A DNA stretch of 55,792 nt from Micractinium sp. NFX-FRZ (lineage: Eukaryota; Chlorophyta; Trebouxiophyceae; Chlorellales; Chlorellaceae), in contig JAPTJF010000416.1 of assembly GCA_029339195.1 (NCBI GenBank), positions 1 through 55,792 of the forward strand, written 5' to 3'. The position numbers and the translations under genes were made by a program. Positions 10,015-20,324 of this stretch are shown here, piece after piece. Within the stretch, counting starts at the first letter, position 1. The number at the start of each line of letters is the position of its first letter. The notes beneath the pieces are model-generated. The model was not told the origin of the DNA. It made no database searches and saw only the letters and a program-made list of their open reading frames with translations.

Positions 10015-11710
10015 GGCGGCTGGCCGCAGGGTTTGCTAGAGGGATGGGCCTGGCGCTGTAACAGCTGGGAGGCGCCTGCAGGTGGGCAAGAGACGGGGCG
10101 GGGGCCGCGTTCGTACCGGGACCGAGAGAGCGCTCGAGGGTGCAGGCCAGGATAGCGCGGAGCATTCCGAACAGGGTAGCCGAGCAAAGCTGATACTCGA
10201 TATGCGGCACGTATATCAAATTGCATGGGGCGCTGCACGACGAGACAAATAGCCGTTGCCGCGGAGGCCTGGCAGCTCTCCGCTGCACGTTCACGAGCGC
10301 GCGGCAGCGGCGGTGGCGGCGCTGCCCTTGGGGTTTTGAGTGCGCTCACCGTCGGCTCACCCGGCAGGATTTCAGAACCTCAGGTATTTGTGCAGGATGT
10401 TCGCGGAAGCTAGGCACAGGGCGAGCTCTCCTGCAGGCCCACCTAAGTACGCGGCGATGAACTTGAGGAGCACAGGGTGGGACAGAAATTTGCAAGAATT
10501 TCTAACAATCAGCATTTATGCACTGACCTGTTGGGCGAGAGAGACCGCTGGCACGGACAAAGGACGCACTCGCTGCGAGCACCAGCACGGTTTTTCCTCC
10601 CCAGGCTAGGAGGTACTCCGCACAGACAGCGACTCTTGTCACAGACAGTAACCTCTTGCAGCAAGCGCGCGTCCGTGTACCTGCACCCTGCACAGCAGGC
10701 ACCCCAGGCGCAGCGCGGCGGCCATCGTGTCCCCGCCATCGTGTCCCCGCCAAGGCCCCGCATCCTTGTGGACAAGGCCAGAAGGTTGCATCCGGTGCGT
10801 ATGTACTTCACTTTATCAAAACACAAGCTTTGATCAGTCCCTTGCCTTTCAGTTCAAGGCTTGCTCACGGGCGCCCCAGTGCACTGGCACCTGCGCCACA
10901 GCACGCCCTTGTGCCTGGTGAGCGTGTTGAAGCAGCATGCTGGCACGCCAGGCTCGAGGGGGAGGCTGTGCATTGATGCATACATCTTTGCTGCTTGCGG
11001 TGTTGGCGAGGCCGCCCATCCTTTCTAGGCAGGTGTCCGTCCAGCACCGCTGGCCTGGCGGCAGAGGCAGTGCAGGTTGCGAGCCGGCTGGCCCCCTCCA
11101 CACCCATCCCCCGCCCACCCCCACGTGAGCAGCCTCCCTGCACTAGGTAGCTACGGTGAACCCTTGTTGCAGGTAAAAGCACCCAACGGAGCGCCCCAAG
11201 GAGGGTTGCTACGAAGAGCCCTGGCTGGTGGGTGCACAGCGTGGACCGACTGCCGGCGGCCCTGGAGGGCGGAGCGCACGGGTGACAGCACGGAGCAGCG
11301 GCACTTCTACGGGCCCTTCGTTTGACTCTCCAGTTTCGATGCAAAATGCGGTCAGGACCAGCAAGCACAGTGCAAGCTCAGGTGCAAACACGGCTGACGT
11401 ACGAGCGGCGGCGGAGACGGCACAGGTGCCGCCCACTCCAGGCGCTGCGTGCCAGCTTCGCAAACAGCTCCATCTGCCGCTGGATCAAAGTTAGGGAGAG
11501 GCACAGAGCTGTGCAGCCGTGCCGCAAAGCCGCTGCATTCTGCCGCAAGCCTAGGAGTGCCTATAAAGCTGCCCGAGCTCGGGCAAGCAATTACCGCCAA
11601 TAGCATGATGCGGGAGAAGTCGTTTGTGCGGCCTGCCGACATGCGCACAGAGAGAGCGAGAGAGTCGCTGACATGGTGCCATGGGGCAGCGGCGTTAGAG
11701 CGCCGAGATC
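10015..11710. other. Long divergent intergenic region
   Basis: About 1.7 kb between the 5' ends of the kinase gene (-) and the USP gene (+). It contains a tandem catcgtgtccccgc pair near 10727-10755 and the TATA-like element at 11562. Open frames here look non-coding; a 5' UTR exon of the USP gene cannot be excluded. Confidence 0.5.
11562..11567 (+). promoter_or_regulatory. TATA-like element
   Basis: TATAAA about 144 bp upstream of the first in-frame ATG of the USP gene, in an otherwise GC-rich context. Confidence 0.45.
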
Positions 11711-14700
11711 GTGGCGCTGAAGCCTGATCACAGCCCACCATTTCCCTCGGACAGCCATTTCAAGCAGGGTGGGACACACACGGTGCCAGATATGCAGACC
11801 GCAGCGAGGGGCACTGGGGTGGTGGTAGCTCAGCGCGCCACGCCCACCAGACCTCGGCACTGCGTGGAAGCAGCGGGCAGCAGGCGGCAGCGCCGGCACG
11901 GCGCTGCGGTCAGCAGGGGTGTTGCGGTGTGCAGGGCAGCGGCGCCGGAGGGGTTGCCGCCGACGGGCGACCCGCTCGCCGGCGGCGCCGCCACGGCTGC
12001 AGCAGCGGCTGCCACCCCACCGGGCCGCAAGTTTGTGTTTGCTGTGGACGGCAAGCCGGAGTGTGAGAACGCGCTGCGCTGGGCGGTTGCCAACGTGTTT
12101 AGCAAGGGTGAGGGGGGGCCGGGCGGGGTGGGGCTCCCTGGGGTGGGAGGGAGGGCCGGGTCTGGGTGCGGCAGAAAGCGCTGCGATATGGCTCATTGTT
12201 GGCTGTCTATGTATGCCAAGCACAGCAGCACAGTGTACCTATGCACCCAGCCGCCGTTGATGCTGACAGCAGTGCCCAGCGGCGCGTGGCTGGCACGCGG
12301 CGCGGCGCAGCCCGGTCGGTGGGCGCACCGCGTCCCGGCCCTTCGGCCCTGCCAACGCCCCGGCCCCTGCCGCGCCTCCCTGCCTGATCCCTCCTGCTAC
12401 GGTCCTCCTGCCTGCTGCAGGGGACACTGTGTACCTAGCACACTGCCTCTCCGACCCGCGCACCCCCGCCACCGCTGTGGGCTCCTCGTCCGCCGCCACG
12501 CAGTGGTCCCCCGCCCGCGACGAGCAGCGGTGAGCTGCCGCACCGCCGCACAGCACCATGTGTGCGCGTTGAGCGCAGGCCTGCACTGCCGGCGTGCCCG
12601 ACGCATCTGCTGCAGCGACGGCTGCTGCTACTGGCCCACAGGGCGCTGTATTGAAGCTGCATGCGTACCGACAGATTGCGTCTTGTAGACGGATGGTGTC
12701 TTGACCTCTGCTTGCTTTCCTCCTGCCATGCAGCTACGCCAAGGAGTTCTTCCTGCGGCTGGAGCACGAGGGCAGCGCCATGCTGCAGGGCCGCTACGTG
12801 CCGCTGCTGCAGTTCAAGGGTGGGTGGCCGGGCGGGTGGGGATGTGGGGTGTGGGGATGTGGGCGGCTGGGCAGGCAGGGCAGGCAAACGGTGCGCTGCT
12901 TTGTGTTGCCCTGCGTGTCTCCCAATTGCCAGTCATGCGAGCACCCGTGTGCGCATGTTTGCTCCCTGTGCCCTCCCGCCCCGCAGGCGTGCAGCACCAG
13001 GAGCTGCTGCTGCGCCTCCCGGACTCCCACTTGACCTCACCCTCTCCAGTTTATAACCACTGCCTGGCCGCTCCCTGTGCCCTCCCGCCCCGCAGGCGTG
13101 CAGCACCAGGAGCTGCTGCTGCGCCTCAAGGTGCACCGCTCGGCGGCGGGCATCGCCGAGGCGATTTGCCAGAAGGCCGCGGAGGTGGGGGCGGACGCGG
13201 TGCTGATTGCCAGCCACGGCGCGGGCGTGCTGGCAGACTTTGGCAGCGTGGCCAGGTGCGGTGGTGGCTGGGGGGCGGGGTGTGCATTCGGGGGCGTGTG
13301 TGCCTGGGGTGTTGGGGCATGCGCGTGCTGGTAGGCTTGGGCAGTGTGGTGCGCGCGATATTGGGGCAGGCGCAGGGTGCCAGGATGGGCGAATGCTGTG
13401 CCGATTGCCAGCCACGGCGCGGACGTGCTGGGAGAGGTCGGCAGTGTGGTTGCCGGGGTGGTGTGGTACGCGCTTTGGTGGGGAGACGTACAGCGCATGT
13501 GTTCAAGGGCGGACGCACTATCCACTATCCACTAACCACGTGCCTGTGCCGTGCTGCGCACTGTGCGCCGTGTGGCACCTTGCCTTGCTGTACTGTGACA
13601 TGCTGCGCCTGCTGTGGCGTGCTGCGCTGTGCTGCAGGTGGGCCTCTGAGCACAGCAAGGTGCCCGCCCTGCTGCTGCCCCCCTCAACCATGGACCCGCT
13701 GGTGAGCGCTGCTGCATGCTGTCACAATGTCGTGCCAACCCCAAGGCCTGCTTCTTTGTGCTGCACTACCTTCACCAAGTTTATTGGCTGGTCACCCGGA
13801 ACTGTGGTCTGCTGCCCAGACCAGCAGTGCCAGCCTGCCAGGCTGCCCGCCAGGCAACTACCCAACCAGCTGGTTGCGTGATGGGCTTGAGTTCGGGGCA
13901 GGGTGCTCAGCCCGCTGACGCGTATGCGTGTTGCTTGGGGCGTGCCGTCCCTGGCATGGCTCCCGCTCACCTGGCTAACTGCTGCTGCCTTGCCTTGCCC
14001 TGCCCAACCTGCCCTCCCTTGCCTCCTCCCTTTCCTTACTCCCTGGGCAGTCGGCGGGCCTGCCGACGGCGCCCGTGCTCGTGGTGGCTGGGTCAGACAA
14101 CCTGCAGGGCCTGCGCTCCTCCTTTGAGTGGGCGCTGCAGACGATGGCCAAGCCAGGTTCGCCCCACCCACCCGCTTGCGTATCTTCTTGTGCTTTGATT
14201 GGGTGCCTCAGGGGTGCCTGCACTTGAGTGGGTGCTAGGGTGCTGCGTGATGGCCACATTTGGCGCGCATGCAGGCGGTGGCGGGGCATGTCGTGCATCC
14301 TAAGCAGCTGCGCAGCAGTACCACTCTTGTGCAGTCAACAGACGCTCGCCTTCTCCTTGTGTAGCCACTCTCATCGACTTCTCTTCCCACTTGTGGCGCC
14401 TCGTGCAGGCGACGACGTGTATGTGCTGCACGCCGAGCAGCTGGCGAGCGACGAAGACGCGGTGGAGGCGCGCAAGCGGCTGGTGCAGGCGGTGTACGAG
14501 TGGCAGGCCAGCAGCATGGCGCCCGCGGCCAGCACTGTCAACGTGATTTGTGACATCATCCAGGGCTCCTCAAGTGAGCGGGGGGAGGGGGGTGCATATG
14601 CAAATGCAGTTGTAAGCAGGGATTGCTCTGGTGCTTTGCTCCAGGGCTCCTCAAGTGAGCGGGGGAGCTTATGCATATGCCGCGCGACTTGTGTTGTTTC

Positions 14701-15462
14701 AGGCATTTGCTTGGGTGCGAGCTTGGGCAGTGACAGGGCCTTCAACGGGCGGGTGCAACGTGTGCAGGCGTGCTGGCCAGGCTTGGCGTGTGTATCCAAT
14801 GAGGCCACCTGGTCCACTCACGCAGCCGCCTGCCTGCCCTCTCCTGCCTTCACCTGCCCTGACCCAGCATGTCCTCGCCTTCCACCGTGTGTGCTGCAGT
14901 GCCTGATGAGAGCATGGCTGAGCCCGAGGGCGAGAGCGGAGCGGGCGCGCAGCTGTGCCAGCTGGCAGGTGCGCGGCAGGTGCCTGCCTGCTCAGGCAAT
15001 CCTGTCCTGGCCTGGGTGGGGTGGGGTCTGGGCACAAGTGGCTGCTGCATGCATGCAGTGCCCGCGCGGGCCGGGAGATGGTGTTCGCACGTGTTGAAGG
15101 CACACAGCTGCAGGCCTGCCGAACTCTCCGGCTGCCCACCCACCAGGCTCTCACACACCAGGCCATGGCCCCCTTGCCTCGCCCCGCTCATCTCCCTCGC
15201 CTTCTGCTCCACCCGAGCTGAACACACATCTTGGTGCTCAGCCACTCCTATCTCACCTCTGAACCTGCCCCCCTGCCCCGCCCCCTCTCCTTGAACTGCA
15301 GCCGAGCTGAACGCGCGCAGCGTGGTGCTGAGCCACCACGGGTCTGGGATGATGCGGGAGCTGCTGTGGGGCCACGTCACCATGCACGTCACCAAGTTCT
15401 GCTCGCGGGCCCTGGTCATTCTGGAGCAGAGGCACTTCCCCCCGGCCAGCGAGCAGCAGTAG
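11711..15462 (+). CDS. Tandem universal stress protein (two USP domains)
   Basis: Nine exons: 11711-12107, 12421-12529, 12734-12819, 13096-13255, 13638-13701, 14051-14156, 14409-14573, 14900-14968, 15302-15462 (1317 nt, 438 aa; 411 aa if the in-frame ATG at 11792 is used). An Arg/Ala-rich N-terminus suggests an organelle presequence. USP domain 1 starts KFVFAVDGKPECENALRWAV and ends with SHGAGVLADFGSVARW and a PALLLP strand. This is close to the family's nucleotide-binding G-x2-G-x9-G-S signature. USP domain 2 starts APVLVVAGSDN and ends LSHHGSGMMRELLWGHV then ALVIL, with the last Gly-Ser replaced. USP proteins bind ATP/AMP and modulate stress responses; partners are not evident. Introns 3, 4, 7 and 8 carry copies of adjacent exon edges. 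TGTAA lies 478 bp after the stop. Confidence 0.88.
12961..13018 (+). repeat. Perfect 58-bp copy of the USP exon 4 acceptor region
   Basis: Identical to 13070-13127, which holds the polypyrimidine/CAG acceptor and first exon 4 codons. The offset is 109 bp, so using the upstream acceptor (exon start 12987) would shift the frame. Confidence 0.95.
13331..13357 (+). repeat. Intronic echo of USP exon 4 3' end (copy A)
   Basis: Diverged copy of the ctggcagactttggcagcgtgg segment near 13230-13251. Confidence 0.6.
13391..13455 (+). repeat. Intronic echo of USP exon 4 3' end (copy B)
   Basis: Copy of about 13195-13260, sharing gattgccagccacggcgcgg and the following cgtgctggg/ggcagtgtgg blocks with few mismatches. 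Confidence 0.9.
14641..14666 (+). repeat. Intronic echo of USP exon 7 3' end and donor
   Basis: Copy of 14560-14585: ccagggctcctcaagtgagc followed by a G run, so the whole donor is duplicated 81 bp downstream. Confidence 0.9.
15213..15258 (+). repeat. Intronic echo of USP exon 9 5' end
   Basis: Diverged copy of 15302-15347, sharing ccgagctgaac, ttggtgct/gtggtgct and agccac. Confidence 0.75.
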
Positions 15463-16856
15463 GGGGCTCCGCCAGCTGGCGGCCAGCTGGCGGGCAGGAG
15501 CCGTGCGCCAGCCCCACCTTCTTTTCCACAGGATGTCACCGTTCTTCCCTCTTCTTTCTCCCCCCTAGCGACCTCCCGCCCACCGCATGAACGTCCACAC
15601 CCAAATGAAACCGCGCGCATTGGGTCGAAACCAATATGGTTCTGCACCCTGCGCCCGCCTGCCCCCCCGCCCGCCTGCCTGCCCACTCGCGCATGGCAGG
15701 CACCTATGGCGGCAGGCACCCCAGAATGCACTCGCTGCCTGTCACCAGTTTTGGTGCAACCCGCATTCGTTGCTTGTTGCTGCTTTTGCGTTGCCCAGTC
15801 CACCCTCCCACCTGTCTGTCAGCACCCCCACCAAGTTCGTGTGTATCACCACTGTACTTCCAGCATCCTCCCTCCCTTTCCCTTCTGTGCACTGCCTGTT
15901 CATTCGCACAACCTGCCGCCCTGCCGCGGTGGGGCGACGTGTAAAGAGATGCAAGCAAGACAGGAGCCACGGCCATGCTCTCTGGACAGATCTGTGCTTA
16001 ACAAGTGCTGCCCATGCCCCCTGCATGCTTTCATAGTGATGCGTGCTGCCTGTGCAAGGTCGAATGAATACCGTCCACCAACCGGACAGTCAACCTGATA
16101 ACCCAAACCGCACATGGCAGCAATGGAGTCGGGCACACCTCGCAGCTTTCCGTGGCCCTCGGTGCTTGCAGGCATGTCTTGCTTGCTTGCGCACATGGCA
16201 CCACCAGCCGCTGCACCACCCGCCGCAGGTGAGTGCGGCAACCGCCAGCACGCAGAACTGCCATGCATTTGTGCTTGTAAGCTGACAGTGACGCTCAAGC
16301 AAGAAGGTGTGGGCGACACGTATGCAGTGCAGCGATAGCCGACGCGCAAAGGGGAACGAGGTATCCGAGGTGCGGGGCTGCAGCTCAGCAGGCATGCCGT
16401 GGCGTGGCGTGCCTGCTCGGCTCGCAGGCCACCGCCCACCAGCATGAAGCGGGCCAGGTTGTATGGCATGGGAAGGGATGGGTTGGCTGTCATACCCGCA
16501 GCAGTGCCATCAGTGCTGACTACCTCAGACGGCGGCTGCATGCAGACGCTCCAGGTCACGCCAATGGTGCATGGTGTGCGCTGTCACCGAAGTGCAGCTG
16601 ACACTTGTTAATGTGACTTGTCTATCGTGCGAGATGAGCGTGGCATCTAATCAGTTGAATGCTTTCGAGGCCGAGTTTGGATGCAGGTACGCCGGCTTCT
16701 GACCAGCAGCACAGCAGCAGATCATGACATAATTCATACACATCATACAGTACAAGGTGGGACATGGCGGTGCAGCAGAGGGGCTGTACAACTTGAGCTC
16801 AGGCTCGCCTGCCTGGCCAGCAAGGGTGCAGGCTGAATTCTGGTCAAGCTGCCGGT
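15463..16856. other. Convergent 3' intergenic region
   Basis: It holds the USP 3' UTR (TGTAA at 15940-15944) and, on the other strand, the 3' side of the Pro-rich secreted protein gene. No further gene was recognised. Confidence 0.5.
15940..15944 (+). terminator. TGTAA polyadenylation signal
   Basis: 478 bp downstream of the USP stop codon. Confidence 0.5.
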
Positions 16857-19261
16857 TTACTGCTCGGATCCTGTGTGGATCTCCTCGCTGTGCAGAACTT
16901 GTTTGGCTTTGGGGTTCCACACTGCCAGCGTCACGCAGGCGGGGATGCCGATGTCATCGTAAGCCTTCACAAACTTGTCAAACCACCTGAAGGAGGGGTG
17001 CAGTGTGCTCGGCGCATGACTGTGAGACCTTGCCTTTGCTCAGGCGGTGCAGGGCAGGAGGCCACGTGCAGCGCTGTGCTGTCCAGCAAGGCTTCTGCCC
17101 TCCAGCCAGGCGCGTGCCCATGCCCACGGCGCAACCCCAGCCTCTTCAGGCACCGTCACGTGCCTGCACCACTTCACCAAACTGTGCCGCCACAGTGCCC
17201 GAAGGTGGGCCAGGAACTCAAACAGCACCCGCCTCCTGCACCACTCACTCTCGAACGATCGGCAGGTCGCCAGGCTCCCCGGTTATCAATCCGCTGATGA
17301 TCAGCTGGTCTGCAGGCACGCAGGAAAACGGAAGAAGGTGAGCACACGAGCAACACAGTTGCGCACAAAGTGGTGCGCAGGGTGGGGTGGCAGGCAGGCA
17401 GGCAAGGCGGGCAATGCTAATGTAGATGAGGCGCCGGGGGGTGGGGGGAAGGCACCCACCAAGCAAGCATTGGCAATGGTAGACAAGCGCAGATGCTGCT
17501 CCCGCTATGTCGAGAAGCAGCCAGCTAGCTGGAGCTAGCTGCTTCAGCTCACCACCCCCTGTGGCACTCGCCTGCCGCCTGCATGCCTGCACCACCCACA
17601 TTCATGCCGGCAAGAAACCTGTGGAAACCCAGCTGCTGCACCTGCCGACGCCTTGGCTTGGCTACCACTGACGGCCTGCCACAACCTTGCCACCCAGCTC
17701 CCCCCGGCATGGCGCTCACATGTCTGTGTGACGGAGTCGGAGCTATCAGAGGATGCCGAGGAGGCGGTGTCGTTGCAATTGCCGGTGGCCATTGTGTAGG
17801 CGGCTGCCTGTGCCTGGTCGCCTCCCGCCTCTATGTCCTGCAGCACTTTTTTGGCCGCCTCCTTGTGGTCGGAGCACACCAGGCTTTGCAGCACGAGGAC
17901 CTCCGAGATTGGGGGCTCCGTGGTGCCCGTGGCATCTGAGCGCCAGGTGGGCGGGCAGGCGGGCGGGCAGGCAGGAGGCCAGAAAGTTGGAGCGTGGAAG
18001 ATGCGAGGCGTGAGATGTGAGGTGCACATGGCTGGTAAAAGGGAAACCACTGAGGTGCCGGCACCGCCACCCCTGATACCCTTTCCCCCTAGCATGGGTC
18101 GCTGAGATGCAAGCAGACAAGGTGCATGCAATCAGCGTGCTTAGGCACGCCCACTAGATGTAGCCCTGCACCCACTGCGGCCACCCGGCGCACCCCTGCC
18201 CTGCTTACTGTATCGTGTGGGCGTCTTGACAAACTCTGGCACGCTTGGGTCGAGCTCACGGCAGTACGTCAGCAGCTGGCCCACCTGATCATGGACAGAG
18301 GGTGCAGTGGGGAGCGCGCACACTCCCGAGCAGCAGGCGTCAGCACTGGCAGGCGGCTTTGATAGCGGCGGGTTGGCAGCCGTGGCAGCGCCGCAACAGT
18401 GGGCAACGGCAGGCGGCGCCCCAGCTGCACTGCTTGGCAGAGCGGGCACACACGTGTGAGCTCAGCTGTCTTGGCAGCAGGCGTGCACCACACCTGGAGG
18501 TACGAAACGAGCTCTGCGTCTGCTGGGTACTCGGCTGCAGGGGGCGGGAGGGGGGCACGCCAGGAGGGGTGTCACAAGGGTGGCATGAGGCCGACAGCTG
18601 GGCTGGGGAGTCGTTCTGTCAGATGCTCATGTGCATGCCGCCGCAGCAGCAGCAACAACATATTCAGCAGGGCTGCTCTTCCTGGTGTTAGGAGGGCTCA
18701 CGGGTGGGAGTGGGAGCTGGGGGTGGGGGGCTCTGTGCAGTTGGGGGAGGGGGAGGCGGAGGTGGAGGCGGCGGTTCGTCCCCAGTTGGGGGAGGTGTGG
18801 GCGTGGGAGATGGGGGCTGGGGAGATGGGGGCGGGGGTGGTGGGGGTGGGGGCTCCTCCCCCGTTGGGGACGGTGAGGGCGGGGGCGGCTCCGCAGTTGG
18901 GGGTGCAGGAGATGGCGGCGGCGGCGGCGGCGAGGACGAGGGCGTTGGCGGCGGCGGCGTAGAGGGAGAGGGCGCTGGCGGCTGGGATCCTTTTGGGAGC
19001 TGGACAGCGGCGCTGAGCAGCCGTGCCTGCCGGGTGAGTGGGCCGTCGGCATCAGCGGCAGCCTGCGAGGTAAATCCAGCAGTTGAGGGCGAGGCATGCA
19101 GGTCAACGGTGCCGGTGCCGCAGAGGCGCATGCGTGGCCGACCTGACCCTGCAGTCTGCTGCAGCAGAGTCTGCAGCAAGAGAACAGCATCTGTCCCGCA
19201 CCTCCACTCGCACTCCTGCAGCCACCAGCAGCAGCAAGAGGGCGGCGACGCGCAGCGCCAT
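16857..19261 (-). CDS. Secreted Pro-rich protein with unknown C-terminal domain
   Basis: Seven exons in coding order: 19261-19202, 19170-18702, 18534-18494, 18284-18209, 17935-17720, 17309-17249, 16986-16857 (1053 nt, 350 aa; all junctions in phase). Exon 1 is essentially the signal peptide (MALRVAALLLLLVAAGV). Residues ~83-177 are a Pro/Ser/Thr tract of PPPP and SP/TP units, typical of hydroxyproline-rich glycoproteins of algal walls. Residues ~178-350 look globular, with YPADAELVSYLQ, LLTYCRELDPSVPEFVKTP, SEVLVLQSLVCSDHKEAAKK and WFDKFVKAYDDIGIPACV. Two sequons (NAT, NDT) and a Ser/Asp run occur in it. I do not recognise this domain. It is probably extracellular or wall-associated; no catalytic motif is visible. 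Confidence 0.75.
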
Positions 19262-20324
19262 CGGCCTCAGTGCTGCTAAAGTCAAGGGCAGTTCGGGGGC
19301 GCCGGGAGCTGCCATCCAACAGAGAACGAGGCAAGCAAGCAGCAGGCGCGAGGTGCCTACTCACCTTCCATGGAGGCAGAGAGGAAGGCTCGGCACGTGA
19401 CACCTCCCCTCTTCGCACTTTGCCCTGTCGAGCCATCCAAGGCGCCTCGTAGGCATTAACATGGATGCCCCAACCCAGAAGCCCGACATCCCTCCGGAGC
19501 TCACACGAGGAGACCTTGTGGCTGCCCTGGCCGCGGGTTGCACGCCCAGGGAGCAGTGGAGGTGCCCACCTGCCCGTGGACAGGCTGGCAGTCCTTGGTC
19601 AATGGGGGCCCGGAGAGCAGCCGGGTGCAAATGGCGGCGGCCCACGGCGGCGACGGCCAACCCGGAAGCAGGCGCTGGGCCGTTGCCGAGGGGCGCCCGC
19701 TCAGGTGGGGAGGCAGCGTGGACACCATGTTTAGCCCTCAATTTGACACTGGGTCCACCGGAGTATTTGCTGCAGCAGACTGTGTGGCGCCTTGTGCACT
19801 GAATGGAGATGGGCCACCCAATCGCAGCCGGCTGCAGCAGCGGCGCCCAACCGGTCACAACTGGCGGGACAAGTGGGCCGCCGCCTGAGGAGGGGGGAGC
19901 CAGCAGGGCAGCAGGAGCGGCGGGTCCTGCTGGTCCGGGGCAGTGAGTTTGAACGGCCACTTGTTGATGCGTGGGCGCTCAGCAATGCCAGATTGCCAGG
20001 CATCCAGTGCCAGCAGAGGCAGCACATCTCAGCACGCAGGCATTCCTGAACCTTTCTTGACTGTTGTTTTATGAACTTTCAGGTTAAACACGAACAACAG
20101 GAGAACAAGAGCAGGGGCCACAGCAGGCAGGCATGGCGGCGGGCAAGCAAGCAGTCACGGGTTTCCGGAGAACGAGGGATGTAGCAGGCCTGGGCAATAC
20201 AAGACGGGATGGGGGCGGGGCAGGTTGTGCACGACTTCTCTCCAAGAACGGGCTGCATCAGCTCAAAGCTCAAAGCTGTGAACCTATCATGAATGCGTTG
20301 CAAGCCGAAGGCCTCAGCTGACTG
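19262..20324. other. Intergenic region
   Basis: Upstream of the Pro-rich protein gene and downstream of the F-box-like/LRR gene, both minus strand. A plus-strand open frame at 19461-19802 (113 codons) has no family resemblance and I do not call it. Confidence 0.45.

Noticed and set aside
10015..11710. Possible extra gene in the 1.7-kb kinase/USP gap
   Set aside because: No open frame resembles a known protein and no convincing exon chain could be built; a USP 5' UTR exon is possible but unsupported.
18704..19279. Long plus-strand Gly-rich open frame opposite the Pro-rich exon
   Set aside because: It is the reverse complement of the Pro tract (Pro codons read as Gly) and the minus-strand model has a signal peptide and phase-correct exons.
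19461..19802. Plus-strand 113-codon open frame starting MDAPTQKPD
   Set aside because: No domain, no splice partners and no TGTAA nearby; it is of a length common by chance at this GC content.
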